Assembly (NCBI GenBank): GCA_911728455.2
Contig: OU452236.1
Location: 6,628,171 to 6,692,170 of the forward strand
DNA length: 64,000 nt
Origin: Marthasterias glacialis
Lineage: Eukaryota > Echinodermata > Asteroidea > Forcipulatida > Asteriidae
Direction: 5' to 3'
Shown here in pieces: positions 1 through 14,364 of the stretch; within the stretch, counting starts at the first letter, position 1, and every line of letters begins with the position of its first letter. A program made the translations under genes and the position numbers. The notes beneath the pieces were generated by a model, which searched no databases, was not told where the DNA came from, and was given only the letters and a program-made list of their open reading frames with translations.

Positions 1-227
1 CGGTCACGTGGGGTGAACTAATATAGCCTAGTGCATGAAATCTGCACCATACGCACCGCACGCGCTTCATTTGGGGGAAATAGTTCACAAAGCGGGAAAT
101 AGTTTCAAAAACCCAAAAAATATTGACTAGTAAAGAGTGTCCTCAAGAAAACGACGGCGTCTGCGGATGGAGAAGAAACCGCGATTTACTCTTCTAACCG
201 ACATTTTGGATTGAGGTGTGTTATAAA

Positions 228-416
228 ACACATATGGACTGGCATTATTCGGGCAATAGTGCATGTCTATGCACCCCTCGGGCCTGTGAGTGACCAGGGG
301 AGGGTCCTATTTCCCTCGGCCTTCGGCCTCGGGAAGTAGGACCCTCTCCTGGTCACTCACAGGCCCTCGGGTTGCATAGACGTGCACTATTTCCCTCATT
401 GCCAGTCCATATGTGT
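228..416. mobile_element. Foldback element, about 189 bp
   Basis: A nearly complete palindrome: the left arm starts ACACATATGGACTGGCA and the right arm ends TGCCAGTCCATATGTGT. Arms of about 85-90 bp surround a central CCTTCGGCCTCG. No coding sequence. A similar centre is found in the foldback near 62430. Confidence 0.75.
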
Positions 417-679
417 ATATTATACCATGTAAAGTTAAGTGCAAATCTGTGAACATTTATTATATTTTCACTCTTACCAATGATGGGCACACCTTTATAA
501 AGTGAAGAAACTATTACTTTTGTAACTTGACTTGACCCCAGAAAGTATGTCTTATTTGCACTGCTGTTAAAATAAGCTAGATTGATGAGATAGATTTGAA
601 TAATGTGTAGCCACAAGTTATCGGTTAAGTTTGAATTCCTGAGACTATTCAAAACAGTTACGGTGTCAAATGGTCAGGT

Positions 680-789
680 GGGGCAAGCTTTTGTATAGCA
701 ACCTCCAGGAGAGCAAACCACACATTCATTCAAAATTGTGTATTATGGGTGGTCGCCGTCTCTTACATTACTATGCAAAAGCTTGCCCC
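680..789. mobile_element. Short inverted-repeat element (MITE-like), 110 bp
   Basis: Ends GGGGCAAGCTTTTGTATAG and CTATGCAAAAGCTTGCCCC are inverted repeats with one mismatch in 19. No target duplication is obvious. Confidence 0.65.
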
Positions 790-1401
790 GAATCATGTAA
801 CATAGCAACTGTCTAGTCTCAGGAACTCAAATTTAAGGGTTAACTTGTGACTTAGCCAGCCATTGCACTAGACATTTATTCAAATCTAACTCACAACGGC
901 TTATTGCCACTTAGCATAGATTGTGATAATAACACTACAGTGAAAGCTGACTTAATAAGATGTGCAACTTACTGTGCCCTCTTTGTCTTGAAGAATGAAA
1001 AGGCTACCATCGTCAGTGAAGACTCCATACTTCAGGAGGAACTTGCCGTATACTGGTTCTCCGAACATGTACCTAACAATAATAATAATAACTAGACATT
1101 AAGATTTTGTCTCTAGGACAAAATCAAAGCTGTTCCGATTATTGTTTCTTAAGGTACTTGATTTGTAGTTCTTGAGATATCGTCAACTCGAAGCTCATCT
1201 TTAATGCCCAATGACTATATGACCGAAACAAGTTTGAAAATCGGTTGTGCCCTTCTTCAGATATAGCGATATGAAGAGTTGCTCATTAAATATTCACGCG
1301 ACAGTCACGTGAGTAATTAGTTTCTTAAGCTAGTGAGGCCAAAATGCACCAGCAAAGCTAAAGTGATCATTGCCACCATTACGCCTATGAAGTATTATAA
1401 G

Positions 1402-3459
1402 CCTACATTATGGAGGACGAAAAGCGGCCATCTGCTTTTCTACTCTCAGAATAGCTAAAAGTCTGATTTAACGTTGTTTTTAAATGAATTTTTTCCACTT
1501 TTCTACTTTTCTGCTACCTGAAAATCAGATTGAACGTTTTATGAAAATGCATTTCCCACTTTTCTGCTTTTCTGCTACCAGAAAAGTAGATTTTACTTTT
1601 CCTCTTTATGTTGGCGGACGAAAAGTGGCCACCTGCCTTTTTGCTATCAGAATAGAATAAAAGTAGATTGAAGATTTTGACTTTTTCATTTTCTCCTTTT
1701 CTGCTACCTAAAAAGTAGTTTTTACTCTGGTGCCCGAAAATTGGCCGCCTGCTTTTCTCTTTTGAGAAAAGCAGAAAAATGGATCGAACGTTTTGACAAT
1801 CGTGCGTGCTGTACTTTTCTGCTTTTTTCGATATTAGAAAAGCAGATTTTACTCGGGCGGCCAAAAAGTGGCCATTTTCTTTTCTGCTTTCAGCAAATGT
1901 CCAGACATTATGTCTACCCGTTGTAAAGAAAGATAACGTTCCCGCAAAGTCTTTTTGATGTAGCCGTGAAACTCCTCTGGTTATTTTGTTAGAGATGCCG
2001 CCAATATTGTGGTCACTGGCCTCACCAAGAAACGCTTACGTTGTAAAAACTTTTGTAAAAAAAACTACAGGCATATTACTGAGGCGGGATTCATGGAATA
2101 GGAGAACATGCCTGTGGATTTTTCCCCACAGATGTCAAGAAAAGACCATCAACAAAATTGGCATGGACGGGTAAAAAACATATATGATTATCCTTTATCC
2201 CTGATTTAAGATTTATAGCTAATACTATAGGGTAAACTGGGGTCAAACTGACATGTTATGTGGGCACAAGGGGGGGGGGGGGGTTAAAATCACCAAAAAT
2301 CCCTCATGTCAGTAGATTTGTAGGCTTTTGAGGATCTAATACATGGAAATAAGATCAGTCTTAAACTAATCTTGACAGCAAATTCTGATAATTCGGGCAG
2401 CAATTATCCACAGATAAATTATTATAAGGTATCCCATCTTGATTTTGAGATATGGGCCTCTGAACTTTGCCTAAAACCCACCAATACCAAAAGGGATAAA
2501 AAAAAAGGGGGTCACTGCTTACATTGTGTGACGGACCGTACATATTTAATTATTTATTCATTTATTCATTCATTAATGTAATTACTTATTTTATCTGATT
2601 TAACAAGGGTACACCCATCATCGTTTTATGTAGAAAAGATGTGTTTCTGTGTTCTCTCCACCATTAGAGGATTATTTAAACAAAAAGTAAGAACAAAACC
2701 CGAGTTGGCCTCGTTCAACACCTAGGTGAGCTGGTGCTGAAAGGGTGGGGGACACCAGAATCTCCGTCCACAATGGCCGTCAACACAGGCATCAATAGAG
2801 AGTGCAAACCGTGCACATTATAGGCTTTGCAGCTGGGCGGCATCTCAAAGGAAGCCCCTTCTACAAACTTTCAGGGAAACATCTGATCGGTATCTTAAAT
2901 TACAATAATAAAGGTTATAGTGTCCGGTCTCATTTTACAATAATTATGGTCACTTAGGTTCACGTTCTGCTGAAAGCAGAAAAGAAAATGGCCACTTTTT
3001 GGCCGCCTGAGTAAAATCTGCTTTTCCTGTATCGAAAAAGCAGAAAAGTACAGCACGCACAATTGTCAAAACGTTCGATCCATTTTTTTGCTTTTCTTAA
3101 AAGAGAAAAGCAGGTGATCAATTGTCGGGCACCAGAGTAAAAACTACTTTTCAGGTAGCAGAAAAGGAGAAAATGAAAAAGTCAAAATCTTCAATCTACT
3201 TTTATTCTATTCTGATAGCAAAAAGGCAGGTGGCCACTTTTCGTCCGCCAACATAAAGAGGAAAAGTAAAATCTGCTTTTCTGGTAGCAGAAAAGCAGAA
3301 AAGTGGGAAATGCATTTTCATAAAACGTTCAATCTGATTTTCAGGTAGCAGAAAAGTAGAAAAGTGGAAAAATTCATTTAAAAACAACGTTAAATCAGAC
3401 TTTTAGCTATTCTGATAGCAGATAAGCAGATGGCCGCTTTTCGTCCTCCATACCTACAT
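1402..3459. mobile_element. DNA transposon with about 485-bp terminal inverted repeats
   Basis: The element at 1409-3452 starts TATGGAGGACGAAAAG and ends CTTTTCGTCCTCCATA. The left arm (1409 to about 1893) is the inverted complement of the right arm (about 2968 to 3452) with scattered differences. The flanking CCTACAT at 1402-1408 and 3453-3459 is a 7-bp target duplication; in other units the sequence runs CCTACATGGTT without the insert. The roughly 1.07-kb centre has no recognisable transposase, so it is probably non-autonomous. Superfamily not assigned. Confidence 0.88.
2268..2284. repeat. Poly-G tract
   Basis: An almost pure G run inside the transposon centre; its length is likely unreliable. 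Confidence 0.7.
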
Positions 3460-4730
3460 GGTTATAATCAAGTCTCGGGAAATTTCCATCTAGTGCAGTA
3501 CATACGCACTAATAGCTATGGTGTTGACTGAGTTACCAATTAACAGTTAATTACTGAAGAAACACACTGCACCAAGATTAATGTCAGTCTGTAATGACTT
3601 GTATTGTTCTCTCTGTTTTCAAATTGATTTGAGCTAAATAGGGAACCTAAAATTGCATTTATTTTGAAAAATGTGTTCAAAAATGTCCAAATCTGGACAC
3701 TTTTAAAACCTATGCCTTTTGTACATAGATTAAAAGCCCCGTTAAAATGATGTCATAATGACGTGACGGTAAATGTTAGACCAGAAATCACATGTACAAT
3801 ATAGGACAAGTCTATAAGTGAAAAAGTTTGAGGATCGGACGTATACTTTTTGAGATATGACGGACACAAACTTGACTAATTAAATATTCACGCGATGATA
3901 ACGGTCATCCCTGATGACGTCACGACGAAAAAAATGTGTTTTTCATACTAACAAATTTTATAAGCTACAAGATGGTATGTAACTTATGACCATCCAATGC
4001 CTTTTAAAGAAAACCCTATCAAAACGCACGTTGCATGTATCGTTCGTACACATACAGAATGGCCTATACACTAACTGTAGGTACTCTCTCGGTTACGATT
4101 CAAATATCAAGGAAATCTCCAATGCATTGCCGTGATTGCGCAATCAAAACAGCTAGCCATGGTGTCCGATTTGTCACTTAATCGTTAAATTATCCTGGAT
4201 ATTGTACTTTTATTAGTTTTTAATGACCTGGAACATCTCTTATAATAAGCGTTTAACTTTCCAAAACATCTTATGTAATTTAGGAAACTAACAATTAACT
4301 TATTTAGAAAATATTGTGTTAAAAACTTTCCAAATCATGACACTTTTTGAGCCATGCCTTTTGTACATAGATTAAAACCCGCATTATAAATGATGTCATG
4401 ATGACGTGACGGGAAATGTTAGACCAGAAATCACATCTACAATATAGGACAAGTCTATAACTGAAAAAAGTTTGAGGATCGGATGTATACTTCTTGAGAT
4501 ATGGTAGTTACAAGATTGCCTAATTAAATATTCACGTCATTATAACTCGGCTAATTAATTAAAAATTTCAACCAAATTTATTTTATGATAACTTCATGTC
4601 CTAAGCTTCAATTTAGTATAGGATTTGAGTTTGTCATACTTACGCATTCTAAGATTAGGGAAGAACAAAAACGTGTACAAATGCTATGGGATTTTGAGAC
4701 GGAAACAAAGTATAATAATAATAATAATAA

Positions 4731-7047
4731 CTAGACATTAAGATTTTGTCTCTAGGACAAAATCAAAGCTGTTCCGATTATTGTTTCTTAACGTACTTGA
4801 TTTGTAGTTCTTGAGATATCGTCAAGCTTCCGGTTGACCCTAAATTTAAGACCAACATGCGGTTACGGTATCCCGAGGGTTATGTTGAATTTTCAAGGAC
4901 TATATAATTGAAAAAGATTTTTAAAATTGGCTGTGTACTTCTAAAGTCATGGTTCAACTTCCGGTTTACCCAGATGTTAAGGTCAACCCGAGGTCACGTC
5001 AACTCGAAGCTCATCTTTAATGCCCAATGACTAAATGACCGAAACAAGTTTGAAAATCGGTTGTGCCCTTCTTCAGATATAGCGATATGAAGGGTTGCTT
5101 ATTAATTATTCACGCGACAGTCACGTGAGTAAATAGTTTCTTAAGCTAGTGAGGCCAAAAGATGCACCAGCAAAGCTAAAGTGATCATTGCCACCATTAC
5201 GCCCATGAAGTATTATAAGCCTACATGGTTATATTCAAGTCTCGGGAAATTTCGATCTAGTGCAGTACATACGCACTAATAGCTATGGTGTTGACTGAGT
5301 TACCAATTAACAGTTAATTACTGAAAAACACACTGCACCAAGATTAATGTCAGTCTGAAATGACTTGTATTGTTCTCTCTGTTTTCAAATTGATTTGAGC
5401 TAAAGAGGGAACCTAAAATTGCATTTATTTTGAAAAATGTGTTCAAAAATGTCCAAATCTGGACACTTTTAAAACCTATGCCTTTTGTACATAGATTAAA
5501 AGCCCCGTTAAAATGATGTCATAATGACGTGACGGTAAATGTTAGACCAGAAATCACATGTACAATATAGGACAAGTCTATAACTGAAAAAGTTTGAAAA
5601 TCGGTTGTGCCCTTCTTCAGATATAGCGATTTGAAGAGTTGCTTTATAAATATTCACGCGACAGTCACGTGAGTAATTAGTTTCTTAAGCTAATGAGGCC
5701 AAAAGATGCACCAGCAAAGCTAAAGTGATCATTGCCACCATTAAGCCCATGAAGTATTATGAGCTTACATGGTTATATTCCAGTCGCGGTAAATTTCGAT
5801 CTAGTGCAGTACATACGCACTTATAGCTATGGTGTTGACTGAGTTACCAATTAACAGTTAATTACTGAAGAAACACACTGCACCAAGATTAATGTCAGTG
5901 TGAAATGACTTGTATTGTTCTCTCTGTTTTCAAATTGATTTGAGCTAAATAGGGAACCTAAAATTGCATTTATTTTGAAAAATGTGTTCAAAAATGTCCA
6001 AATCTGGACACTTTTAAAACCTATGCCTTTGTACATAGATTAAAAGCCCCGTTAAAATGATGTCATAATGACGTGACGGTAAATGTTAGACCAGAAATCA
6101 CATGTACAATATAGGACAAGTCTATAACTGAAAAAGTTTGAGGATCGGACGTATACTTTTTGAGATATGACGGACACAAACTTGACTAATTAAATATTCA
6201 CGCGACGATAACGGTCATCCCTGATGACGTCACGACGAAAAAAATGTGTTTTTCATACTAACAAATTTTATAAGCTACAAGATGGTATGTAACTTATGAC
6301 CATCCAATGCCTTTTAAAGAAAACCCTATCAAAACGCACGTTGCATGTATCGTTCGTACACATACAGAATGGGCTATACACTAACTATAGGTCCTCTCTC
6401 GGTTACGATTCAAATATCAAGGAAATCTCCAATGCATTGCCGTGATTGCGCAATCAAAACAGCTAGCCATGGTGTCCGATTTGTCACTTAATCGTTAAAT
6501 TATCCTGGATATTGTACTTTTATTAGTTTTTAATGACCTGGAACATCTCTTATAACAAGCGTTTAACTTTTCAAAACATCTTATGTAATTTAGGAAACTA
6601 ACAATTAACTTATTTAGAAAATATTGTTAAAAACTTTCCAAATCTGGCCACTTTTTGAGCCATGCCTTTTGTACATAGATTAAAACCCGCATTATAAATG
6701 ATGTCATGATGACGTGACGGGAAATGTTAGACCAGAAATCACATCTACGATATAGGACAAGTCTATAACTGAAAAAAGTTTGAGGATCGGATGTATACTT
6801 CTTGAGATATGGTAGTTACAAGATTGCCTAATTAAATATTCACGTCATTATAACTCGGCTAATTAATTAAAAATTTCAACCAAATTTATTTTATGATAAC
6901 TTCATGTCCTAAGCTTCAATTTAGTATAGGATTTGAGTTTGTCATACTTACACATTCTAAGATTAGGGAAGAACAAAAACGTGTACAAATGCTATGGGAT
7001 TTTGAGACGGAAACAAAGTATAATAATAATAATAATAATAATAATAA
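4731..7047. repeat. Array unit 2
   Basis: A 2,317-bp unit with two roughly 545-bp subrepeats (near 5266 and 5809). It shares private variants with unit 10 16 kb away, such as CTTAACGTAC, GCTTTATAAATATT and a missing T in CCTTTGTACAT. Confidence 0.92.
4742..4764. other. Boundary hairpin, example copy (9-bp stem, 5-nt loop)
   Basis: GATTTTGTC and GACAAAATC are perfect inverted repeats around TCTAG. On the minus strand the hairpin is followed by TTAATGT, then CTAG, then T of the AAT run. The same arrangement is at every unit start; units 6 and 8 have one change in the loop (CACTAG). Confidence 0.85.
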
Positions 7048-9327
7048 CTAGACATTAAGATTTTGTCTCTAGGACAAAATCAAAGCTGTTCCGATTATTG
7101 TTTCTTAAGGTACTTGATTTGTAGTTCTTGAGATATCAAGCTTCTGGTTGACCCTAAATTTAAGACCAACATGCGGTCACGGTATCCTGAGGGTTATGTT
7201 GAATCTTCAAGGACTATATAATTGAAAAAGATTTTTAAAATCGGCTGTGTATTCTTCAGTCATGGTTCAACTTCCGGTTTACCCGGATGTTAATGTGAAC
7301 CCGAGGTCACGTCAACTCGAAGCTCATCTTTAATGCCCAATGACTATATGACCGAAACAAGTTTGAAAATCGGTTGTGCCCTTCTTCAGATATAGCGATA
7401 TGAAGAGTTGCTTATTAAATATTCACGCAACAGTCACGTGAGTAATTAGTTTCTTAAGCTAGTGAGGCCAAAAGATGCACCAGCAAAGCTAAAGTGATCA
7501 TTGCCACCATTACGCCCATGAAGTATTATGAGCCTATGATTATATTCAAGTCGCGGTAAATTTCGATCTAGTGCAGTACATAAGCACTAATAGCTATGGT
7601 GTTGACTGAGTTACCAATTAACAGTTAATTACTGAAGAAACACACTGCACCAAGATTAATGTCAGTCTGAAATGACTTGTATTGTTCTCTGTTTTCAAAT
7701 TGATTTGAGCTAAATAGGGAACCTAAAATTGCATTTATTTTGAAAAATGTGTTCAAAAATGTCCAAATCTGGACACTTTTAAAACCTATGCCTTTTGTAC
7801 ATAGATTAAAAGCCCCGTTAAAATGATGTCATAATGACGTGACGGTAAATGTTAGACCTGAAATCACATGTACAATATAGGACAAGTCTATAACTGAAAA
7901 AGTTTGAGGATCGGTTGTGCCCTTCTTCAGATATAGCGATATGAAGGGTTGCTCATTAAATATTCACGCGACAGTCACGTGAGTAATTAGTTTCTTAAGC
8001 TAGTGAGGCAAAAAGATGCACCAGCAAAGCTAAAGTGATCATTGCCACCATTAAGCCCATGAAGTATTATGAGCCTATGATAATATTAAAGTCGCGGTAA
8101 ATTTCGATCTAGTGCAGTACATACGCACTTATAGCTATGGTGTTGACTGAGTTACCAATTAACAGTTAATTACTGAAGAAACACACTGCACCAAGATTAA
8201 TGTCAGTCTGAAATGACTTGTATTGTTCTCTCTGTTTTCAAATTGATTTGAGCTAAATAGGGAACCTAAAATTGCATTTATTTTGAAAAATGTGTTCAAA
8301 AATGTCCAAATCTGGACACTTTTAAAACCTATGCCTTTTGTACATAGATTAAAAGCCCCGTTAAAATGATGTCATAATGACGTGACGGTAAATGTTAGAC
8401 CAGAAATCACATCTACAATATAGGACAAGTCTATAACTGAAAAAGTTTGAGGATCGGACGTATACTTTTTGAGATATGACGGACACAAACTTGACTAATT
8501 AAATATTCACGCGACGATAACGGTCATCCCTGATGACGTCACGACGAAAAAAATGTGTTTTTCATACTAACAAATTTTATAAGCTACAAGATGGTATGTA
8601 ACTTATGACCATCCAATGCCTTTTAAAGAAAACCCTATCAAAACGCACGTTGCATGTATCGTTCGTACACATACAGAATGGGCTATACACTAACTATAGG
8701 TCCTCTTTCGGTTACGATTCAAATATCAAGGAAATCTCCAATGCATTGCCGTGATTGCGCAATCAAAACAGCTAGCCATGGTGTCCGATTTGTCACTTAA
8801 TCGTTAAATTATCCTGGATATTGTACTTTTATTAGTTTTTAATGACCTGGAACATCTCTTATAACAAGCGTTTAACTTTCCAAAACATCTTATGTAATTT
8901 AGGAAACTAACAATTAACTTATTTAGAAAATATTGTTAAAAACTTTCCAAATCTGGCCACTTTTTGAGCCATGCCTTTTGTACATAGATTAAAACCCGCA
9001 TTATAAATGATGTCATGATGACGTGACGGGAAATGTTAGACCAGAAATCACATCTACAATATAGGACAAGTCTATAACTGAAAAAAGTTTGAGGATCGGA
9101 TGTATACTTCTTGAGATATGGTAGTTACAAGATTGCCTAATTAAATATTCACGTCATTATAACTCGGCTAATTAATTAAAAATTTCAACCAAATTTATTT
9201 TATGATAACTTCATGTCCTAAGCTTCAATTTAGCATAGGATTTGAGTTTGTCATACTTACACATTCTAAGATTAGGGAAGAACAAAAACGTGTACAAATG
9301 CTATGGGATTTTGAGACGGAAACAAAG

Positions 9328-9371
<44 letters not shown>

Positions 9372-9449
9372 CAATAAAAATCTTGACGAAAACAAAACCT
9401 GTTCCGACTGCTATGTCGGAACAGCTAATAATAATAATAATAATAATAA
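7048..9449. repeat. Array unit 3
   Basis: A 2,402-bp unit with two subrepeats. It ends in a long AAT run containing one copy of the 64-72-bp hairpin minisatellite (9360-9428). Confidence 0.92.
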
Positions 9450-11737
9450 CTAGACATTAAGATTTTGTCTCTAGGACAAAATCAAAGCTGTTCCGTTTAT
9501 TGTTTCTTAAGGTACTTGATTTGTAGTTCTTGAGATATCGTCAAGCTTCCGGTTGACCCTAAATTTAAGACCAACATGCGGTCACAGTATCCCGAGGGTA
9601 ATGTTGAATTTCAAGGACTATATAATTGAAAAAGATTTTTAAAATTGGCTGTGTACTTCTTCTGTCATGGTTCAACTTCCGGTTTACCCGGATGTTAAGG
9701 TCAACCCGAGGTCACGTCAACTCGAAGCTCATCTTTAATTACCAATGACCATATGACTGAAACAAGTTTGAAAATCGGTTGTGCCCTTCTTCAGATATAG
9801 CGATATGAAGAGTTGCTTATTAAATATTCACGCAACAATCACGTGAGTAATTAGTTTCTTAAGCTAGTGAGGCCAAAAGATACACCAGCAAAGCTAAAGT
9901 GATCATTGCCACCATTACGCCCATGAAGTATTATGAGCCTATGATTATATTCAAGTCGCGGTAAATTTCGATCTAGTGCAGTACATAAGCACTAATAGCT
10001 ATGGTGTTGACTGAGTTACCAATTAACAGTTAATTACTGAAAAAACACACTGCACCAAGATTAATGTCAGTCTGAAATGACTTGTATTGTTTTCTCTGTT
10101 TTCAAATTGATTTGAGCTAAAGAGGGAACCTAAAATTGCAATTATTTTGAAAAATGTGTTCAAAAATGTCCAAATCTGGACACTTTTAAAACCTATGCCT
10201 TTTGTACATAGATTAAAAGACCCGTTAAAATAATGTCATAATGACGTGACGGTAAATGTTAGACCTGAAGTCACATGTACAATATAGGACAAGTCTATAA
10301 CTGAAAAATTTGAAAATCGGTTGTGCCCTTCTTCAGATATAGCGATATGAAGAGTTGCTCATGAAATATTCACGCGACAGTCACGTGAGTAATTAGTTTC
10401 TTAAGCTAGTGAGGCCAAAAGATCCACCAGTAAAGCTAAAGTGATCATTGCCACCATTACGCCCATGAATTATTATAGGCCTACATGGTTATATACTCAA
10501 TTGGCGGTAAATTTCGATCTAGTGCAGTACATACGCACTTATAGCTATGGTGTTGACTGAGTTACCAATTAACAGTTAATTACTGAAGAAACACACTGCA
10601 CCAAGATTAATGTCAGTCTGAAATGACTTGTATTGTTCTCTCTGTTTTCAAATTGATTTGAGCTAAATAGGGAACCTAAAATTGCATTTATTTTGAAAAA
10701 TGTGTTCAAAAATGTCCAAATCTGGACACTTTTAAAACCTATGCCTTTTGTACATAGATTAAAAGCCCCGTTAAAATGATGTCATAATGACGTGACGGTA
10801 AATGTTAGACCAGAAATCACATCTACAATATAGGACAAGTCTATAACTGAAAAAGTTTGAGGATCGGACGTATACTTTTTGAGATATGACGGACACAAAC
10901 TTGACTAATTAAATATTCACGCGACGATAACGGTCATCCCTGATGACGTCACGACGAAAAAAATGTGTTTTTCATACTAACAAATTTTATAAGCTACAAG
11001 ATGGTATGTAACTTATGACCATCCAATGCCTTTTAAAGAAAACCCTATCAAAACGCACGTTGCATGTATCGTTCGTACACATACAGAATGGGCTATACAC
11101 TAACTATAGGTCCTCTCTCGGTTACGGTTCAAATATCAAGGAAATCTCCAATGCATTGCCGTGATTGCGCAATCAAAACAGCTAGCCATGGTGTCCGATT
11201 TGTCACTTAATCGTTAAATTATCCTGGATATTGTACTTTTATTAGTTTTTAATGACCTGGAACATCTCTTATAACAAGCGTTTAACTTTTCAAAACATCT
11301 TATGTAATTTAGGAAACTAACAATTAACTTATTTAGAAAATATTGTTAAAAACTTTCCAAATCTGGCCACTTTTTGAGCCATGCCTTTTGTACATAGATT
11401 AAAACCCGCATTATAAATGATGTCATGATGACGTGACGGGAAATGTTAGACCAGAAATCACATCTACAATATAGGACAAGTCTATAACTGAAAAAAGTTT
11501 GAGGATCGGATGTATACTTCTTGAGATATGGTAGTTACAAGATTGCCTAATTAAATATTCACGTCATTATAACTCGGCTAATTAATTAAAAATTTCAACC
11601 AAATTTATTTTATGATAACTTCATGTCCTAAGCTTCAATTTAGTATAGGATTTGAGTTTGTCATACTTACACATTCTAAGATTAGGGAAGAACAAAAACG
11701 TGTACAAATGCTATGGGATTTTGAGACGGAAACAAAG

Positions 11738-11781
<44 letters not shown>

Positions 11782-11838
11782 CAATAAAAATCTTGACGAA
11801 AACAAAACCTGTTCCGACTGCTATGTCGGAACAGCTAA
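9450..11838. repeat. Array unit 4
   Basis: A 2,389-bp unit. It ends with an AAT run and one hairpin minisatellite copy that joins directly to unit 5. Confidence 0.92.
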
Positions 11839-13607
11839 CTAGACATTAAGATTTTGTCTCTAGGACAAAATCAAAGCTGTTCCGATTATTGTTTCTTAAG
11901 GTACCTGATTTGTAGTTCTTGAGATATCGTCAAGCTTCCGGTTGACCCTAAATTTAAGACCAACATGCGGTCACGGTATCCTGAGGGTTATGTTGAATCT
12001 TCAAGGACTATATAATTGAAAAAGATTTTTAAAATCGGCTGTGTACTTCTTCCGTCATGGTTCAACTTCCGGTTTACCCGGATGTTAAGGTCAACCCGAG
12101 GTCACGTCAACTCGAAGCTCATCTTTAATGCCCAATGACTATATGACCGAAACAAGTTTGAAAATCGGTTGTGCCCTTCTTCAGATATAGCGATATGAAG
12201 AGTTGCTTATTAAATATTCACGCGACAGTCACGTGAGTAATTAGTTTCTTAAGCTAGTGAGGCCAAAAGATGCACCAGCAAAGCTAAAGTGATCATTGCC
12301 ACCATTAAGCCCATGCAGTATTATGAGCCTATGATTATATTCAAGTCTCGGTAAATTTCGATCTAGTGCAGTACATACGCACTTATAGCTATGGTGTTGA
12401 CTGAGTTACCAATTAACAGTTAATTACTGAAGAAACACACTGCACCAAGATTAATGTCAGTCTGAAATGACTTGTATTGTTCTCTCTGTTTTCAAATTGA
12501 TTTGAGCTAAATAGGGAACCTAAAATTGCATTTATTTTGAAAAATGTGTTCAAAAATGTCCAAATCTGGACACTTTTAAAACCTATGCCTTTTGTACATA
12601 GATTAAAAGCCCCGTTAAAATGATGTCATAATGACGTGACGGTAAATGTTAGACCAGAAATCACATGTACAATATAGGACAAGTCTATAACTGAAAAAGT
12701 TTGAGGATCGGACGTATACTTTTTGAGATATGACGGACACAAACTTGACTAATTAAATATTCACGCGACGATAACGGTCATCCCTGATGACGTCACGACG
12801 AAAAAAATGTGTTTTTCATACTAACAAATTTTATAAGCTACAAGATGGTATGTAACTTATGACCATCCAATGCCTTTTAAAGAAAACCCTATCAAAACGC
12901 ACGTTGCATGTATCGTTCCTACACATACAGAATGGGCTATACACTAACTATAGGTCCTCTCTCGGTTACGATTCAAATATCAAGGAAATCTCCAATGCAT
13001 TGCCGTGATTGCGCAATCAAAACAGCTAGCCATGGTGTCCGATTTGTCACTTAATCGTTAAATTATCCTGGATATTGTACTTTTATTAGTTTTTAGTGAT
13101 CTGGAACATCTCTTGTAACAAGCGTTTAACTTTTCAAAACATCTTATGTAATTTAGGAAACTAACAATTAACTTATTTAGAAAATATTGTTAAAAACTTT
13201 CCAAATCTGGCCACTTTTTGAGCCATGCCTTTTGTACATAGATTAAAACCCGCATTATAAATGATGTCATGATGACGTGACGGGAAATGTTAGACCAGAA
13301 ATCACATCTACAATATAGGACAAGTCTATAACTGAAAAAAGTTTGAGGATCGGATGTATACTTCTTGAGATATGGTAGTTACAAGATTGCCTAATTAAAT
13401 ATTCACGTCATTATAACTAGGCTAATTAATTAAAAATTTCAACCAAATTTATTTTATGATAACTTCATGTCCTAAGCTTCAATTTAGTATAGGATTTGAG
13501 TTTGTCATACTTACACATTCTAAGATTAGGGAAGAACAAAAACGTGTACAAATGCTATGGGATTTTGAGACGGAAACAAAGTATAATAATAATAATAATA
13601 ATAATAA
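11839..13607. repeat. Array unit 5 (one subrepeat missing)
   Basis: A 1,769-bp unit with a single roughly 545-bp subrepeat. It is almost identical to unit 7. Confidence 0.92.
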
Positions 13608-14320
13608 CTAGACATTAAGATTTTGTCACTAGGACAAAATCAAAGCTGTTCCGATTATTGTTTTTTAAGGTACTTGATTTGTAGTTCTTAAGATATCGTC
13701 AAGCTTCCGGTTGACCCTAAATTTAAGACCAACATGCATGCGGTCACGGTATCCCGAGGGTAATGTTGAATTTTCAAGGACTATATAATCGAAAAGATTT
13801 TTAAAATTGGCTGTGTACTTCTTAAGTCATGGTTCAACTTCCGGTTTACCCGAATGTTAAGGTCAACCCGAGGTCACGTCGACCCGAAGCTCATCTTTAA
13901 TGCCCAATGACTATAATGACCGAAAAAAGTTTGAAAATCGGTTGTGCCCTTCTTCAGATATAGCGATATGAAGAGTTGCTTATTAAATATTCACGCGACA
14001 GTCACGTGACTAATTAGTTTCTTAAGATAGTGAGGCCAAACTATGCACCAGTAAAGCTAAAGTGATCATTGCCACCATTACGCTTATGAAGTATCATAAG
14101 CGTACATGGTTATATTCCAGTCGCGGTAAATTTCGATCTAGTGCAGTACATACGCACTTATAGCTATGGTGTTGACTGAGTTACCAATTAACAGTTAATT
14201 ACTGAAGAAACACACTGCACTATAATTAATGTCAGTCTGAAATGACTTGTATTGTTCTCTCTGTTTTCAAATTGATTTGAGCTAAATAGGGAACCTACAA
14301 TTGCATTTATTTTGATAAAG

Positions 14321-14364
<44 letters not shown>

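Larger units (their letters stand above)
1..1076. other. Left flank of the tandem array, non-coding
   Basis: Unique AT-rich sequence holding two foldback elements (listed separately). The short open frames look like nothing known and no exon of gene B was recognised here. Confidence 0.5.
1092..4730. repeat. Array unit 1 (interrupted by a transposon, internal deletion)
   Basis: Begins right after the first AAT run. It lacks 177 bp present in unit 2 between two CGTCAA copies and carries the element at 1409-3452. Confidence 0.9.

Noticed and set aside
9202..9453. Open frames starting MITSCPKLQ with long poly-Asn tails, repeated in several array units (also 11612 and 23127)
   Set aside because: They are the end of the satellite unit read through the AAT microsatellite (AAT = Asn). 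They stay open because the microsatellite and the minisatellite change in steps of three. No domain, no start context, and other units stop early.
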